A stretch of DNA of 64,000 nt, taken from contig NZ_AUUA01000003.1 in the NCBI RefSeq assembly GCF_000439085.1, positions 417,489 through 481,488 on the forward strand. The letters are read 5' to 3'. Each line of letters begins with the position of its first letter. Within the stretch, counting starts at the first letter, position 1. Shown here in pieces: positions 55,781 through 64,000 of this stretch. The notes beneath the pieces are model-generated. The model did no database searches. It saw only the letters and a program-made list of their open reading frames with translations, and was not told the origin of the DNA. This DNA is from Leminorella grimontii ATCC 33999 = DSM 5078 (GTDB taxonomy: Bacteria; Pseudomonadota; Gammaproteobacteria; Enterobacterales; Enterobacteriaceae). The position numbers were made by a program, and so were the translations under genes.

Positions 55781-57085
55781 ATGAACAGTATTCAAACCAC
55801 AGCAGACGCGGGCGCGATCGCTTCGACTCAAGCCCAGGGCTGGCGAAAGACCGACACCATGTGGATGCTCGGCCTTTACGGCACGGCCATCGGCGCAGGC
55901 GTGCTCTTCCTGCCTATCAACGCCGGCATCGGCGGCCTGATCCCTCTAATCATCATGGCCATTATCGCCTTTCCGATGACCTATTTCTCTCACAGAGGCC
56001 TTTGTCGTTTCGTTCTTTCCGGTAAAAATCCCGGTGAAGATATTACCGAAGTGGTTGAAGAACATTTTGGTACCGGTGCGGGTAAATTAATTACTCTGCT
56101 CTACTTCTTCGCTATTTATCCCATCCTGTTGGTTTATAGCGTGGCAATTACCAATACGGTAGACAGCTTTATTGTTCACCAATTACACCTGCCGTCTCCG
56201 CCGCGCGCTATTTTGTCTCTGATCCTTATTCTGGGATTAATGACTATCGTACGCTTCGGCGAGCAAATTATCGTTAAGGCAATGAGCATCCTGGTATTCC
56301 CGTTCGTCGCCGTTCTGATGCTGCTGGCGCTGTACTTAATTCCAAACTGGTCAGGCGCTATTTTCCAAACGCTGGACGTGTCTTCTACCGCGTCTGCAAC
56401 CGGCAACGGCCTTATCATGACGCTATGGCTGGCTATTCCGGTGATGGTGTTCTCCTTCAACCACTCGCCAATCATCTCCGCCTTTGCGGTCGCCAAGCGC
56501 GAAGAGTACGGCCAGAAGAACGCCGAGAAGAAATGCTCGCAGATCCTGGCTCGCAGCCACGTCATGATGGTGCTGACGGTGATGTTCTTCGTCTTCAGCT
56601 GCGTGCTGAGCCTGTCGCCCGCCGCTCTGGCCGAAGCGAAAGCACAAAACATCTCTATTCTGTCTTATCTGGCTAACCACTTCCAAACGCCGGTTATCGC
56701 CTATATTGCGCCGGTCATCGCGTTCGTTGCCATCACCAAGTCGTTTCTGGGCCACTATCTGGGCGCGCGTGAAGGCTTCAACGGCATGGTTATCAAGTCA
56801 CTGCGCAGCAAAGGCAAGAGCATCGAAATCAACAAGCTGAACCGCATTACCGCGCTGTTCATGCTGGTCACCACCTGGGTAGTCGCAACGCTGAACCCGA
56901 GCATCCTGGGCATGATCGAAACGCTGGGCGGCCCGATTATCGCCATGCTGCTGTTCCTGATGCCGATGTACGCCATCCACAAGGTTCCCGCTATGCGCAA
57001 GTACAGCGGCCATATCAGCAACGTGTTCGTGGTACTGATGGGTCTTATCTCTATGACCGCCATCATCTATAGCCTGCTGGGTTAA
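55781..57085 (+). CDS. sdaC: SdaC, serine/proton symporter
   Basis: A 434-residue inner-membrane transporter of the HAAAP family with 11 predicted helices, matching E. coli SdaC (429 residues). Conserved stretches include TMWMLGLYGTAIGAGVLFLPINAGIGG, FGEQIIVKAMSILVFPFVAVL and FSFNHSPIISAFAVAKREEYG. It imports L-serine for breakdown by the downstream deaminase gene, 33 bp away, with which it forms an operon. Confidence 0.95.
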   Translation: MNSIQTTADAGAIASTQAQGWRKTDTMWMLGLYGTAIGAGVLFLPINAGIGGLIPLIIMAIIAFPMTYFSHRGLCRFVLSGKNPGEDITEVVEEHFGTGAGKLITLLYFFAIYPILLVYSVAITNTVDSFIVHQLHLPSPPRAILSLILILGLMTIVRFGEQIIVKAMSILVFPFVAVLMLLALYLIPNWSGAIFQTLDVSSTASATGNGLIMTLWLAIPVMVFSFNHSPIISAFAVAKREEYGQKNAEKKCSQILARSHVMMVLTVMFFVFSCVLSLSPAALAEAKAQNISILSYLANHFQTPVIAYIAPVIAFVAITKSFLGHYLGAREGFNGMVIKSLRSKGKSIEINKLNRITALFMLVTTWVVATLNPSILGMIETLGGPIIAMLLFLMPMYAIHKVPAMRKYSGHISNVFVVLMGLISMTAIIYSLLG

Positions 57086-57118
57086 CCCTCGTCCAACGTG
57101 ATGCTGTAAGGAGATACC

Positions 57119-58486
57119 ATGATCAGCGTATTTGAAATATTTAAAATCGGTATAGGCCCGTCCAGTTCGCACACCGTCGGCCCGATGGTGGCCGGCAAGC
57201 GCTTCATTGAAGAGCTTATCGGTAAGCAGTTGGACACTCTGACCACCAACATCGTTGTCGACATCTATGGCTCTTTGTCGCTGACGGGAAAAGGGCACCA
57301 TACGGATATTGCCGTCATCATGGGTCTGGCCGGCAACAAACCGGATACCGTAGACGTCGACGCCATCCCCGCCTTTATTCAAAAGGTTGACGAGACGGGG
57401 ACGATGCCGATTCGCTGTTCAGACGGTACCGAGCGTCACGTTGGGCTTAGGCTGAACTTTGCAGACAACGCGCTGCCGCTGCACGAGAATGGGCTGACGT
57501 TCAGCGCGTATGACAAAAACATTCTTCTGCTGAGCAAAACCTACTACTCAACCGGCGGCGGCTTCGTGGTAGACGAAGAAAACTTCGGCAAGCAATCTGC
57601 TAGCGAAGTCGAAGTCCCCTACCCGTTCTATTCGGCGAAAAACCTGCTTCGTCACTGCAATGACAACTGCCTGTCGCTGTCCGCCGTGATGATGAAAAAC
57701 GAAGTCGCGATGCATGGCCGAGAGGAAGTGGAGCGCTATATGGCGCAGGTGTGGGACACCATGAAAAGCGCCATTCACCGCGGCATGAATACCGAAGGCG
57801 TTCTGCCCGGCCCGCTGAAGGTGCCGCGCCGCGCGTCCGCGCTGCACCGTATTCTGCACACCCACGACCGCCTGTCGACAGATCCGATGACAGCGATGGA
57901 CTGGGTCAACATGTTCGCTATGGCTGTCAGTGAAGAAAACGCAGCCGGTGGCCGCGTCGTCACCGCACCGACCAACGGCGCCTGCGGGATTATCCCTGCC
58001 GTGCTGGCCTATTACGATCACTTCATCCAGCCGGTCACGCCGGAAGCCTACACCCGCTATTTCCTGGCGGCGGGCGCTATCGGCCTGCTGTTTAAGATGA
58101 ACGCCTCAATCTCCGGGGCGGAAGTCGGCTGTCAGGGTGAGATAGGCGTAGCCTGCTCTATGGCGTCCGCAGGCCTGGCGGAACTGCGCGGCGGCAGCCC
58201 TGAGAAGGTCTGCAACGCGGCGGAAATCGGCATGGAGCACAACCTCGGCCTAACCTGCGACCCGGTCGCCGGCCAGGTTCAGGTGCCCTGCATTGAGCGT
58301 AACGCCATCGCATCAGTGAAAGCCATCAACTCCGCCAGCATGGCGATACTGCGCACCAGCGAGCCGCGCGTATCTCTCGATAAGGTTATTGAGACCATGT
58401 ATGAGACGGGTAAGGACATGAACGCGAAGTATCGCGAAACCTCGCGCGGCGGATTGGCTATCAAAGTCGCCCTGTGTGAGTCCTGA
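57119..58486 (+). CDS. sdaB: SdaB, L-serine ammonia-lyase (iron-sulfur type)
   Basis: Deaminates L-serine to pyruvate with an oxygen-sensitive [4Fe-4S] cluster. The 455-residue single-chain enzyme starts [23 protein letters not shown] and contains [32 protein letters not shown] and [20 protein letters not shown], which supply the cluster cysteines. The sdaC-sdaB arrangement identifies it as SdaB rather than SdaA. The ATG follows AAGGAGATACC. Confidence 0.96.
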   Translation: MISVFEIFKIGIGPSSSHTVGPMVAGKRFIEELIGKQLDTLTTNIVVDIYGSLSLTGKGHHTDIAVIMGLAGNKPDTVDVDAIPAFIQKVDETGTMPIRCSDGTERHVGLRLNFADNALPLHENGLTFSAYDKNILLLSKTYYSTGGGFVVDEENFGKQSASEVEVPYPFYSAKNLLRHCNDNCLSLSAVMMKNEVAMHGREEVERYMAQVWDTMKSAIHRGMNTEGVLPGPLKVPRRASALHRILHTHDRLSTDPMTAMDWVNMFAMAVSEENAAGGRVVTAPTNGACGIIPAVLAYYDHFIQPVTPEAYTRYFLAAGAIGLLFKMNASISGAEVGCQGEIGVACSMASAGLAELRGGSPEKVCNAAEIGMEHNLGLTCDPVAGQVQVPCIERNAIASVKAINSASMAILRTSEPRVSLDKVIETMYETGKDMNAKYRETSRGGLAIKVALCES

Positions 58487-58522
58487 TCGCCCTGCAAGAG
58501 TTGAAGTTATTGAAGTTTTATC

Positions 58523-58554
58523 CGCCCGCATCCGTGCGGGCAAGCAGTTTTTTT
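58523..58554 (+). terminator. Terminator after sdaB
   Basis: GCCCGCA / TGCGGGC stem (58524-58541) followed by AAGCAG and seven T. Confidence 0.78.
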
Positions 58555-58604
58555 AAACGCCATCGTCTGTAAAAAGACACCTGAGCATTGCCCCCTTTCG
58601 GCGT

Positions 58605-59051
58605 TTACTTTTTGTCGTCTGGCTTAAACCAGGGCCAGACGACGTTACTTTTCGCGGCCTGAGTATACCAACTGCTGTTACCCTGCAGAGTATGGGGCGT
58701 TTCTTCCTGCGGAGCGGTACCTTTCACCGCGTCATCGTCGTCACCCGCTTTTTTACGGATGCGCACCGGCGCTTTTTCCGCCTCAGGGCTTATCTGAGCG
58801 TTAAACGCGCGCACTTCTGAATCAAACAAAATCCCTTCTAACTGATGCAGGCGATCGAGGCCACGCAAAATGCCAATCAGCGTACTGAGCGTTACGGACT
58901 CTCCCATTTCTACGCGCTTTATGGTGGCGATCCCTACCTGCGCGCGTTCAGCCAGCTCTATTTGGGATAACCGCATGGCAATGCGCGTCTCTTTGATTCG
59001 CCGGCAGAGCTCAGAGATGATTTCGCTATCGGATACGGTATTAAATTTCAT
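58605..59051 (-). CDS. XRE-family helix-turn-helix regulator
   Basis: A 148-residue DNA-binding protein. Residues about 14-70 form a Cro/C1-type HTH (RIKETRIAMRLSQIELAERAQVG then IATIKRVEMGESVTLSTLIGIL). The second half is low-complexity and acidic/basic mixed, with a C-terminal NVVWPWFKPDDKK tail. It resembles single-HTH regulators found alone on the chromosome; no partner toxin or operon gene is seen. It converges on sdaB and is divergent from mgtC by about 670 bp; a role at either is possible but not shown. Confidence 0.82.
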   Translation of the reverse strand: MKFNTVSDSEIISELCRRIKETRIAMRLSQIELAERAQVGIATIKRVEMGESVTLSTLIGILRGLDRLHQLEGILFDSEVRAFNAQISPEAEKAPVRIRKKAGDDDDAVKGTAPQEETPHTLQGNSSWYTQAAKSNVVWPWFKPDDKK

Positions 59052-59722
59052 CGCTGTACCTGATTTGTTACTGTTACAAGGGAGTCATTATACCCACTAT
59101 TTATACTGTAAGGATAACCAGAATCATGTCCCTGTGGATTTCGATTGATATCACGCCACTTTTTCTTTCCTGATTCATCTCAAAGAGCAAAATTGAATGG
59201 TCCAACGATCGCTATGCATCCTCAATCGAAAGAGGCCTGTTTGTTCACTCAACGACGCATTTACTTCAGATCCATTAATAATTATTCAGTTAATAATCAC
59301 TCATTCATCAACACATATTAAAGAATAAATTAATTAACCTTTTTTCTTTACTTCATAATTAAATCTCTTTAAGATCCCGCTCGAAAATTAATTTCAGGAG
59401 AATGAATTGGACACTTACAGTTGTAAAAAATTTGATGCGGTAAGCTGAACAATCCTTTCTCGATCTGTCTGCTTGCCGAACCCGGCGGGCAGCACTCCTT
59501 CCTTGATTCATCCGGCAGTGCATACCCGAATATAACGTTACCGCCCCTGGCTATTATTGCCCGGAGCCTGATTGATTCGGATATTATTATGCTGTTTTAT
59601 ACTCACAACCTATTTCCTCCTGGCGCATAAACTTCGCTTACGCTGACTTATTTTCGGCGGAAAATCTTATGTGCTTATTTAGCACATGATTCAACCTTTC
59701 ATTATTAAAAAAGGGGAAGATC
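59052..59722. other. Long AT-rich 5' region of mgtC with a leader-type ORF and hairpins
   Basis: No conventional gene is seen. Besides the short ORF at 59402-59443, two hairpins are clear: CTGCTTGCCG / CGGCGGGCAG (59469-59492, with two G-U pairs) and ATGTGCT / AGCACAT (59669-59687). Long, structured leaders with short ORFs control mgtC and mgtA in Salmonella. I could not identify a convincing PhoP box by eye. Confidence 0.5.
59402..59443 (+). CDS. Possible mgtC leader peptide (13 residues)
   Basis: ATG to TAA encodes MNWTLTVVKNLMR behind a good TTTCAGGAGA ribosome-binding site in the mgtC leader. The first stable hairpin begins 25 bp after its stop codon, as expected of a translation-coupled attenuator. 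It is too short for family evidence and is unlike the ATP- or proline-sensing leader peptides of Salmonella at sequence level. Confidence 0.4.
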   Translation: MNWTLTVVKNLMR

Positions 59723-60421
59723 ATGGCTATGACTCCTTTTATTTTAAATTTGCTGTTAGCGATGCTTCTTGGCGCCATTATCGGCGCTGAGCGTCAATGG
59801 CGTCAGCGGATGGCCGGCCTGCGCACCAACGCGCTGGTCGCCACCGGCGCGGCGGCGTTTATCCTCAGCTCAATGACCGCGGAACCCACCAGCGCCGGGC
59901 GCATCGCGGCGCAGATCGTTTCCGGCATCGGCTTTCTCGGCGCGGGCGTCATTATGCGCGAAGGGCTTAACGTGCGCGGCCTTAACACCGCCGCCACGCT
60001 GTGGTGTTCTGCCGCCATCGGCGTGCTGTGCGGGCTAGGCCAATACTGGAACGCCGCGCTGGCGACGATGGTTATCCTGTGCGCCAACATTCTGCTGCGC
60101 GAAGCGGCGCAGCGCATCAACCTACAGCCGCCGCAGCAGGCGGTAGATCTGGAACAGCACTACCGCATTCAGGTGACCTGCGCGGAGCAGGACGAAATTC
60201 TGGTGCGCACGCTTATCCTTCAGTCGCTAAACGGCATGACCATGCGGCTACAGTCTCTGCGCAGCGCGGATATCGCAACGCCCGGACGACTGGAGGTCTT
60301 CGCGGAGATCGGCGCGTCGCCCGCGGCGCAAAAACACATTGAAAACATCGTTTGCCGCATCAGTCTGGAAAAAAGCGTCAGCGCCGTCCACTGGCGGGTG
60401 ACGTCAGAACTGCCCGTATAG
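59723..60421 (+). CDS. mgtC: MgtC, virulence-associated membrane protein
   Basis: In Salmonella, MgtC is a PhoP- and low-Mg2+-induced inner membrane protein that inhibits the F1Fo ATPase and supports growth in macrophages. The 232-residue product has the diagnostic N-terminal part LLLAMLLGAIIGAERQWRQRMAGLRTNALVATGAA and GFLGAGVIMREGLNVRGLNTAATLWCSAAIGVL, nearly identical to Salmonella MgtC, with four or five membrane helices. The C-terminal ACT-like domain is more divergent. AAGGGGAAG precedes the ATG. With the ATPase gene 200 bp downstream it forms an mgtCB-type operon. Confidence 0.95.
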   Translation: MAMTPFILNLLLAMLLGAIIGAERQWRQRMAGLRTNALVATGAAAFILSSMTAEPTSAGRIAAQIVSGIGFLGAGVIMREGLNVRGLNTAATLWCSAAIGVLCGLGQYWNAALATMVILCANILLREAAQRINLQPPQQAVDLEQHYRIQVTCAEQDEILVRTLILQSLNGMTMRLQSLRSADIATPGRLEVFAEIGASPAAQKHIENIVCRISLEKSVSAVHWRVTSELPV

Positions 60422-60467
60422 GCCCACAATCATCATAACTTCACCTAAAGGGTGATAAGGAGGCCCT

Positions 60468-60518
60468 ATGGACGCCCCCCCCGGGACTAACAACTCTCTG
60501 ACGCAGGCCAAGCGTTAA
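60468..60518 (+). CDS. Possible MgtL-like leader peptide between mgtC and mgtB (16 residues)
   Basis: A very strong ribosome-binding site (AAGGAGG, 5 bases before the ATG) drives the short ORF MDAPPGTNNSLTQAKR. An acidic residue and consecutive prolines at the N-terminus are the features of Salmonella MgtL (MEPDPTPLPRRR...), where they destabilise or stall ribosomes and switch mgtA leader structure. The ORF lies 105 bp before mgtB. Confidence 0.55.
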   Translation: MDAPPGTNNSLTQAKR

Positions 60519-60623
60519 CTATTACCCGCCAGGCCCGCGTCTAATACGCCGTTAATTTTCTCTGCGCATGCCGCTCCCGCTCGGCAGGGGATGGCCTGCG
60601 CCTAAAAACGTGAGAACAACGTT

Positions 60624-63320
60624 ATGACCTGTTTCAAAAAGACGCTACGTCGCGCTAAATCCACCGCTCCATTCGCCATTGAGCGGGAAGCGGCCTACGG
60701 CCAAGATCAGACCTTGGCCAATCTGAACTGCAACCGCATCGGGCTTACGCAGGAAGACGCCAACGAGAGGCTGGCGGCATTCGGCCCCAACCACGTTGCC
60801 CATGAAAAGGCGCCCCACGCGCTGGTGCAGCTCGTCAGCGCGTTTAACAATCCTTTTATCTACGTGCTGCTGGCGCTGGCAGCCATCAGCTTCTTCACCG
60901 ACTACTGGCTGCCTCTGCAGGCGGGAGAAGAGACTGACGTTACCGGCGTCAGCATCATTCTCATCATGGTCAGCCTCAGCGGGCTGCTGCGTTTCTGGCA
61001 GGAGTACCGCACCAACAGGGCTTCCGAAGCGCTAAAGTCCATGGTGCACACCACCGCAACGGTGCTTCGCCGGGCTAACGCCGGCGCCAAGCCAGCGATG
61101 CAGGAGGTTTCTATTCACGATCTGGTGCCGGGGGATATCATTACTCTTTCCGCCGGCGACATGGTGCCGGCGGACGTAAAGCTGCTGAATTCCCGCGATC
61201 TGTTCATCAGCCAGGCGATACTGACCGGCGAATCGATTCCGATTGAGAAATACGACGCGTTAGGCAACGTCAGCCAAAAATCAAGCGATGCGGTACACGG
61301 CGGAGAGCGCGGCGTACTGGAGCTATCCAACGTTTGCCTGATGGGCACTAACGTCACCAGCGGCACGGCAACCGCCGTCGTGGTCGCTACCGGCGATCGC
61401 ACCTACTTCGGTTCGCTGGCGAAGTCAATTGTCGGCAGCCGCGCGCAAACGGCATTTGACCGAGGCGTTAACAGCGTCAGCTGGCTGCTGATTCGCTTTA
61501 TGCTGGTCATGGTGCCCGTCGTTCTTTTGATCAACGGCTTTACTAAAGGCGACTGGGCGGAAGCCGCGCTGTTCGCTCTGGCCGTAGCCGTCGGCCTGAC
61601 GCCGGAAATGCTGCCGATGATCGTCAGCTCCAATCTGGCGAAGGGCGCCATCGCTATGTCGCGCCGTAAGGTGGTGGTAAAAAGGCTTAACGCCATCCAA
61701 AACTTCGGCGCGATGGACGTGCTGTGCACCGACAAAACCGGTACGCTGACGCAGGATCGCATCATTCTGGAACACCATCTCAATGCCCACGGCCAACGGG
61801 ATGAAGAGGTTCTGCACCTCGCCTGGCTTAACAGCTTTCATCAAAGCGGAATGAAGAACCTGATGGACCGCGCCGTTCTGCATTTTGCTAAAGGAAAGGC
61901 GGACGTTGACGCCCTCAAGCGTTTCAGCAAAGTGGACGAACTGCCCTTTGACTTCATCCGCCGCCGCCTGTCTATCGTCGTTCAGGACGAAAAACGCCAG
62001 CCGCTGCTCATCTGTAAAGGCGCGGTGGAAGAGATGCTGTCTATCGCTACTCACGTTCATGAAGGGCAGGAAACGCGGCCGCTTGATGCAAAAAAGCGCG
62101 CCGCCCTGCTGGCGTTAACCCAGCGCTATAACGAAGAGGGCTTTCGAGTGCTGGTGCTGGCGACCCGCCCCCTGGACGCGCAAGCGCTGGCGCTGCCCCT
62201 GAGTGAAAAAGAAGAAAGGGACTTGACGATCCAGGGGATCTTAACCTTCCTCGATCCGCCAAAAGAGAGCGCTCGCGAGGCTATCGCCGCCCTGCAGGAG
62301 AACGGCGTTACGATAAAAGTGCTGACCGGCGATAACCCGATCGTCACTGGCAAAATTTGCCGCGACGTGGGCCTGGAACCCGGCGAACCGCTGCTCGGCG
62401 TCGATATTGAAAAAATGGATGACGCGACGTTGGCTCACGAAGTAGAGCAGCGAACGACGTTTTGCAAAGTGACGCCGCTGCAAAAATCTCGCGTACTGCA
62501 AATGCTGCAGGCAAACGGCCACACCGTCGGCTTCCTCGGCGATGGCATTAACGACGCGCCCGCGCTGCGCGACGCCGACGTGGGAATTTCCGTCGACACG
62601 GGCACCGACATCGCCAAAGAATCCGCCGACATTATCCTGCTGGAGAAGAACCTGATGGTGTTGGAAGAAGGCGTCATCAAAGGCCGCGAGACCTTCGGCA
62701 ACATTATCAAGTACCTGAACATGACCGCCAGCTCCAACTTCGGCAACGTCTTTTCGGTATTGGTCGCCAGCGCGTTTATTCCGTTTTTACCGATGTTGGC
62801 TATCCATCTTTTGATTCAGAACCTGATGTACGATATCTCCCAGCTTTCCCTGCCGTGGGACAAAATGGACAAAGAGTTCCTGCGTAAGCCGCGCAAGTGG
62901 GACGCCAAAAACATCGGCCGCTTTATGCTGTGGATCGGACCGACATCGTCCATCTTTGACATCACCACCTACGCGCTGATGTGGTTTGTGTTCGCCGCCA
63001 ATTCACCGGAGCATCAGGCGCTGTTTCAGTCCGGCTGGTTCATCGAAGGGCTGCTGTCGCAGACGCTGGTTGTACACATGCTGCGTACTCAAAAGGTCCC
63101 CTTTATTCAAAGCACCGCCGCGCTACCGGTGCTGCTGACGACCGGGCTCGTTATGGCGCTGGGCATCTATATTCCGTTCTCACCGCTGGGCGCCTACGTT
63201 GGGCTACAGCCCCTGCCTTGGGAATATTTCCCTTGGCTGGCGGCGACGCTCGTCAGCTACTGCTTCGTCGCCCAGATGATGAAGCGTTTTTATATCCGCC
63301 GTTTCAACGAATGGCTATAG
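60624..63320 (+). CDS. mgtB: MgtB/MgtA-type magnesium-importing P-type ATPase
   Basis: An 898-residue P3-type ATPase that imports Mg2+. It has TGES in the actuator domain (ILTGESIPIEKY), the phosphorylated Asp370 in CTDKTGTLTQ, the AVAVGLTPEMLPMIVSSNLAKGA membrane motif typical of MgtA/B, GDGINDAPALRDADVGISVDTG, and ten membrane helices. Adjacent mgtC marks it as MgtB by operon context, although the length equals E. coli MgtA. The ATG lacks a strong site (GAGAACAACGTT), consistent with translational control by the leader. Confidence 0.94.
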   Translation: MTCFKKTLRRAKSTAPFAIEREAAYGQDQTLANLNCNRIGLTQEDANERLAAFGPNHVAHEKAPHALVQLVSAFNNPFIYVLLALAAISFFTDYWLPLQAGEETDVTGVSIILIMVSLSGLLRFWQEYRTNRASEALKSMVHTTATVLRRANAGAKPAMQEVSIHDLVPGDIITLSAGDMVPADVKLLNSRDLFISQAILTGESIPIEKYDALGNVSQKSSDAVHGGERGVLELSNVCLMGTNVTSGTATAVVVATGDRTYFGSLAKSIVGSRAQTAFDRGVNSVSWLLIRFMLVMVPVVLLINGFTKGDWAEAALFALAVAVGLTPEMLPMIVSSNLAKGAIAMSRRKVVVKRLNAIQNFGAMDVLCTDKTGTLTQDRIILEHHLNAHGQRDEEVLHLAWLNSFHQSGMKNLMDRAVLHFAKGKADVDALKRFSKVDELPFDFIRRRLSIVVQDEKRQPLLICKGAVEEMLSIATHVHEGQETRPLDAKKRAALLALTQRYNEEGFRVLVLATRPLDAQALALPLSEKEERDLTIQGILTFLDPPKESAREAIAALQENGVTIKVLTGDNPIVTGKICRDVGLEPGEPLLGVDIEKMDDATLAHEVEQRTTFCKVTPLQKSRVLQMLQANGHTVGFLGDGINDAPALRDADVGISVDTGTDIAKESADIILLEKNLMVLEEGVIKGRETFGNIIKYLNMTASSNFGNVFSVLVASAFIPFLPMLAIHLLIQNLMYDISQLSLPWDKMDKEFLRKPRKWDAKNIGRFMLWIGPTSSIFDITTYALMWFVFAANSPEHQALFQSGWFIEGLLSQTLVVHMLRTQKVPFIQSTAALPVLLTTGLVMALGIYIPFSPLGAYVGLQPLPWEYFPWLAATLVSYCFVAQMMKRFYIRRFNEWL

Positions 63321-63390
63321 CCACTGTCTGCCCTTACCCGCGGCGGAATGTCGTAGGTAGGGGCATCAAACCTATTTCAGGGCGGTCTCA

Positions 63391-63567
63391 ATGAACCTGT
63401 TTATGATATTTGTCTTATTGGCGTCGGCAATCGCGGTGCTCTACGTTTGGAAAACGGCGAAAACACCCCGCGCTCGGCTTTACCGGCTGGCGCTGGTTTT
63501 TCTCTACCTCATTTTACTGGCGACGGTTACGCATCATGCAGCGTTGTATTCCTCTGCAACGGGATAA
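63391..63567 (+). CDS. Small membrane protein downstream of mgtB (58 residues)
   Basis: A 58-residue protein with two membrane helices (FMIFVLLASAIAVLYVW and LALVFLYLILLATVTHHAAL) joined by a basic loop (KTAKTPRARLYR), 70 bp after mgtB in the same direction. The ribosome-binding site (AGGGCGG) is fair. Salmonella has the 30-residue MgtR after mgtB, which binds MgtC and promotes its degradation; this protein is not similar in sequence but sits in the same place. Confidence 0.6.
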   Translation: MNLFMIFVLLASAIAVLYVWKTAKTPRARLYRLALVFLYLILLATVTHHAALYSSATG

Positions 63568-63575
63568 CGAACGAA

Positions 63576-63609
63576 TGAAAAAGAACAGGCCGGCATTCGC
63601 CGGCCTGTT
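63576..63609 (-). terminator. Terminator of the autotransporter gene
   Basis: Minus strand AACAGGCCGGC / GCCGGCCTGTT perfect 11-bp stem with a 4-base loop, followed by CTTTTTC. Confidence 0.82.
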
Positions 63610-63626
63610 GAGCAACGTAACAAACG

Positions 63627-64000
63627 TCAGAAGCTATACTTCACGCCCACCATTGCGGACGTATCGCTGTATCCCTTATCCCCCACTTGCTGGGCCGCGT
63701 TGCCCCACAGGTTCAGGCGCTTGGAGAGCTGGCCTTCGACGCCGATTTTTACTTCGCCGATGTTCTTCGTGCCGCTCATCTCATTCTTCACACCCGCCAT
63801 TTTTACGCCGTAGTTCTGCGTATTGTGGATCCAGTTAGCTTCGATAAACGGCTGGAACTCGCGGTCTTTGCCCTCATCGATAGCGCTGTGCCCCTTCATG
63901 TAGGCCCGCACGCCCAATCGGGTCATCAGGTTGCCGTCGGTGTCATCGCTTACCTTCACTCGGCTGCCGTCAACGCCTGCCGCCTCATAGTGATCCTTCG
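63627..64000 (-). CDS. Autotransporter beta-barrel domain protein (C-terminal part; gene runs off the window)
   Basis: About 124 C-terminal residues of a type Va autotransporter translocation barrel. Typical features are LGVRAYMKGHS, FQPFIEANWIHNTQNYGVKMAG, GEVKIGVEGQLSKRLNLWGNAAQQVGDKGYSDTSAMVGVKYSF and the terminal phenylalanine recognised by the Bam complex. The frame is open to base 64000, so the passenger domain and start lie beyond the window. The GTG at 63959 is internal, not a start. Confidence 0.88.
   Translation of the reverse strand, partial: KDHYEAAGVDGSRVKVSDDTDGNLMTRLGVRAYMKGHSAIDEGKDREFQPFIEANWIHNTQNYGVKMAGVKNEMSGTKNIGEVKIGVEGQLSKRLNLWGNAAQQVGDKGYSDTSAMVGVKYSF

Noticed and set aside
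61425..62060. A 211-residue frame opposite mgtB
   Set aside because: Antisense to the phosphorylation-domain coding region of mgtB, with no credible domain.

Overview
The window is a chromosomal segment of a member of the Enterobacterales. Almost every conserved gene has a recognisable Escherichia coli counterpart, and long blocks keep the E. coli order (syd-queF-ppnN-xni-rlmM-ygdD-gcvA-gcvB-ygdI-csdAE-tcdA-mltA-tRNA-fMet-amiC-argA-recD-recB-ptrA-recC-ppd cluster-thyA-lgt, then rppH-mutH-lplT-aas-omr). The blocks are joined differently from E. coli, several E. coli genes are missing locally (notably ptsP between rppH and lgt), and accessory genes are interspersed. This suggests a genus outside Escherichia/Salmonella, perhaps on the Yersiniaceae/Budviciaceae side; that placement is a guess.

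Layout. 1-3.8 kb: 3' part of glnD, dapD, an SMI1/KNR4 gene, yaeH. 3.9-8.2 kb: an outer-membrane-type protein, yqcA-truC-yqcC, an unusually long csrB sRNA locus, syd. 8.3-19.2 kb: queF, a SUFU-domain gene, ppnN, xni, rlmM-ygdD, gcvA/gcvB, ygdI, csdA-csdE, tcdA, mltA. 19.4-24.1 kb: two initiator tRNA genes, a cupin, amiC, argA with paired ARG boxes, an iron-complex binding lipoprotein with a Fur-like box. 24.2-36 kb: recD-recB-ptrA-recC. 36.2-42.5 kb: an Old Yellow Enzyme, four overlapping prepilin-type genes, a WG-repeat lipoprotein, thyA, lgt, rppH. 42.5-43.4 kb: a 265-bp MITE-like element and a DnaA-box/GATC-rich non-coding stretch in front of mutH. 44.1-47.7 kb: lplT-aas and an Omr-type sRNA.

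47.9-63.6 kb is dominated by metal homeostasis. It holds a P1B-type ATPase operon with several small membrane proteins and two further proteins sharing an H-x2-P-[GN]-R-x-R-x-R motif. I interpret this as a candidate ferrosome (fez-like) iron-storage cluster, with Fur-like boxes and a 127-bp ERIC element in its control region. It is followed by yecF, alx with a yybP-ykoY manganese riboswitch, sdaC-sdaB, an XRE regulator, and mgtC-mgtB with short leader-type ORFs. The window ends inside an autotransporter beta-barrel gene.

The strongest points for follow-up are the candidate ferrosome cluster and the csrB locus. csrB carries an internal tandem duplication of about 260 bp, giving about 620 nt and roughly 44 GGA triplets, about twice the E. 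coli size. All coordinates and residue numbers were derived by hand; no database search was possible.
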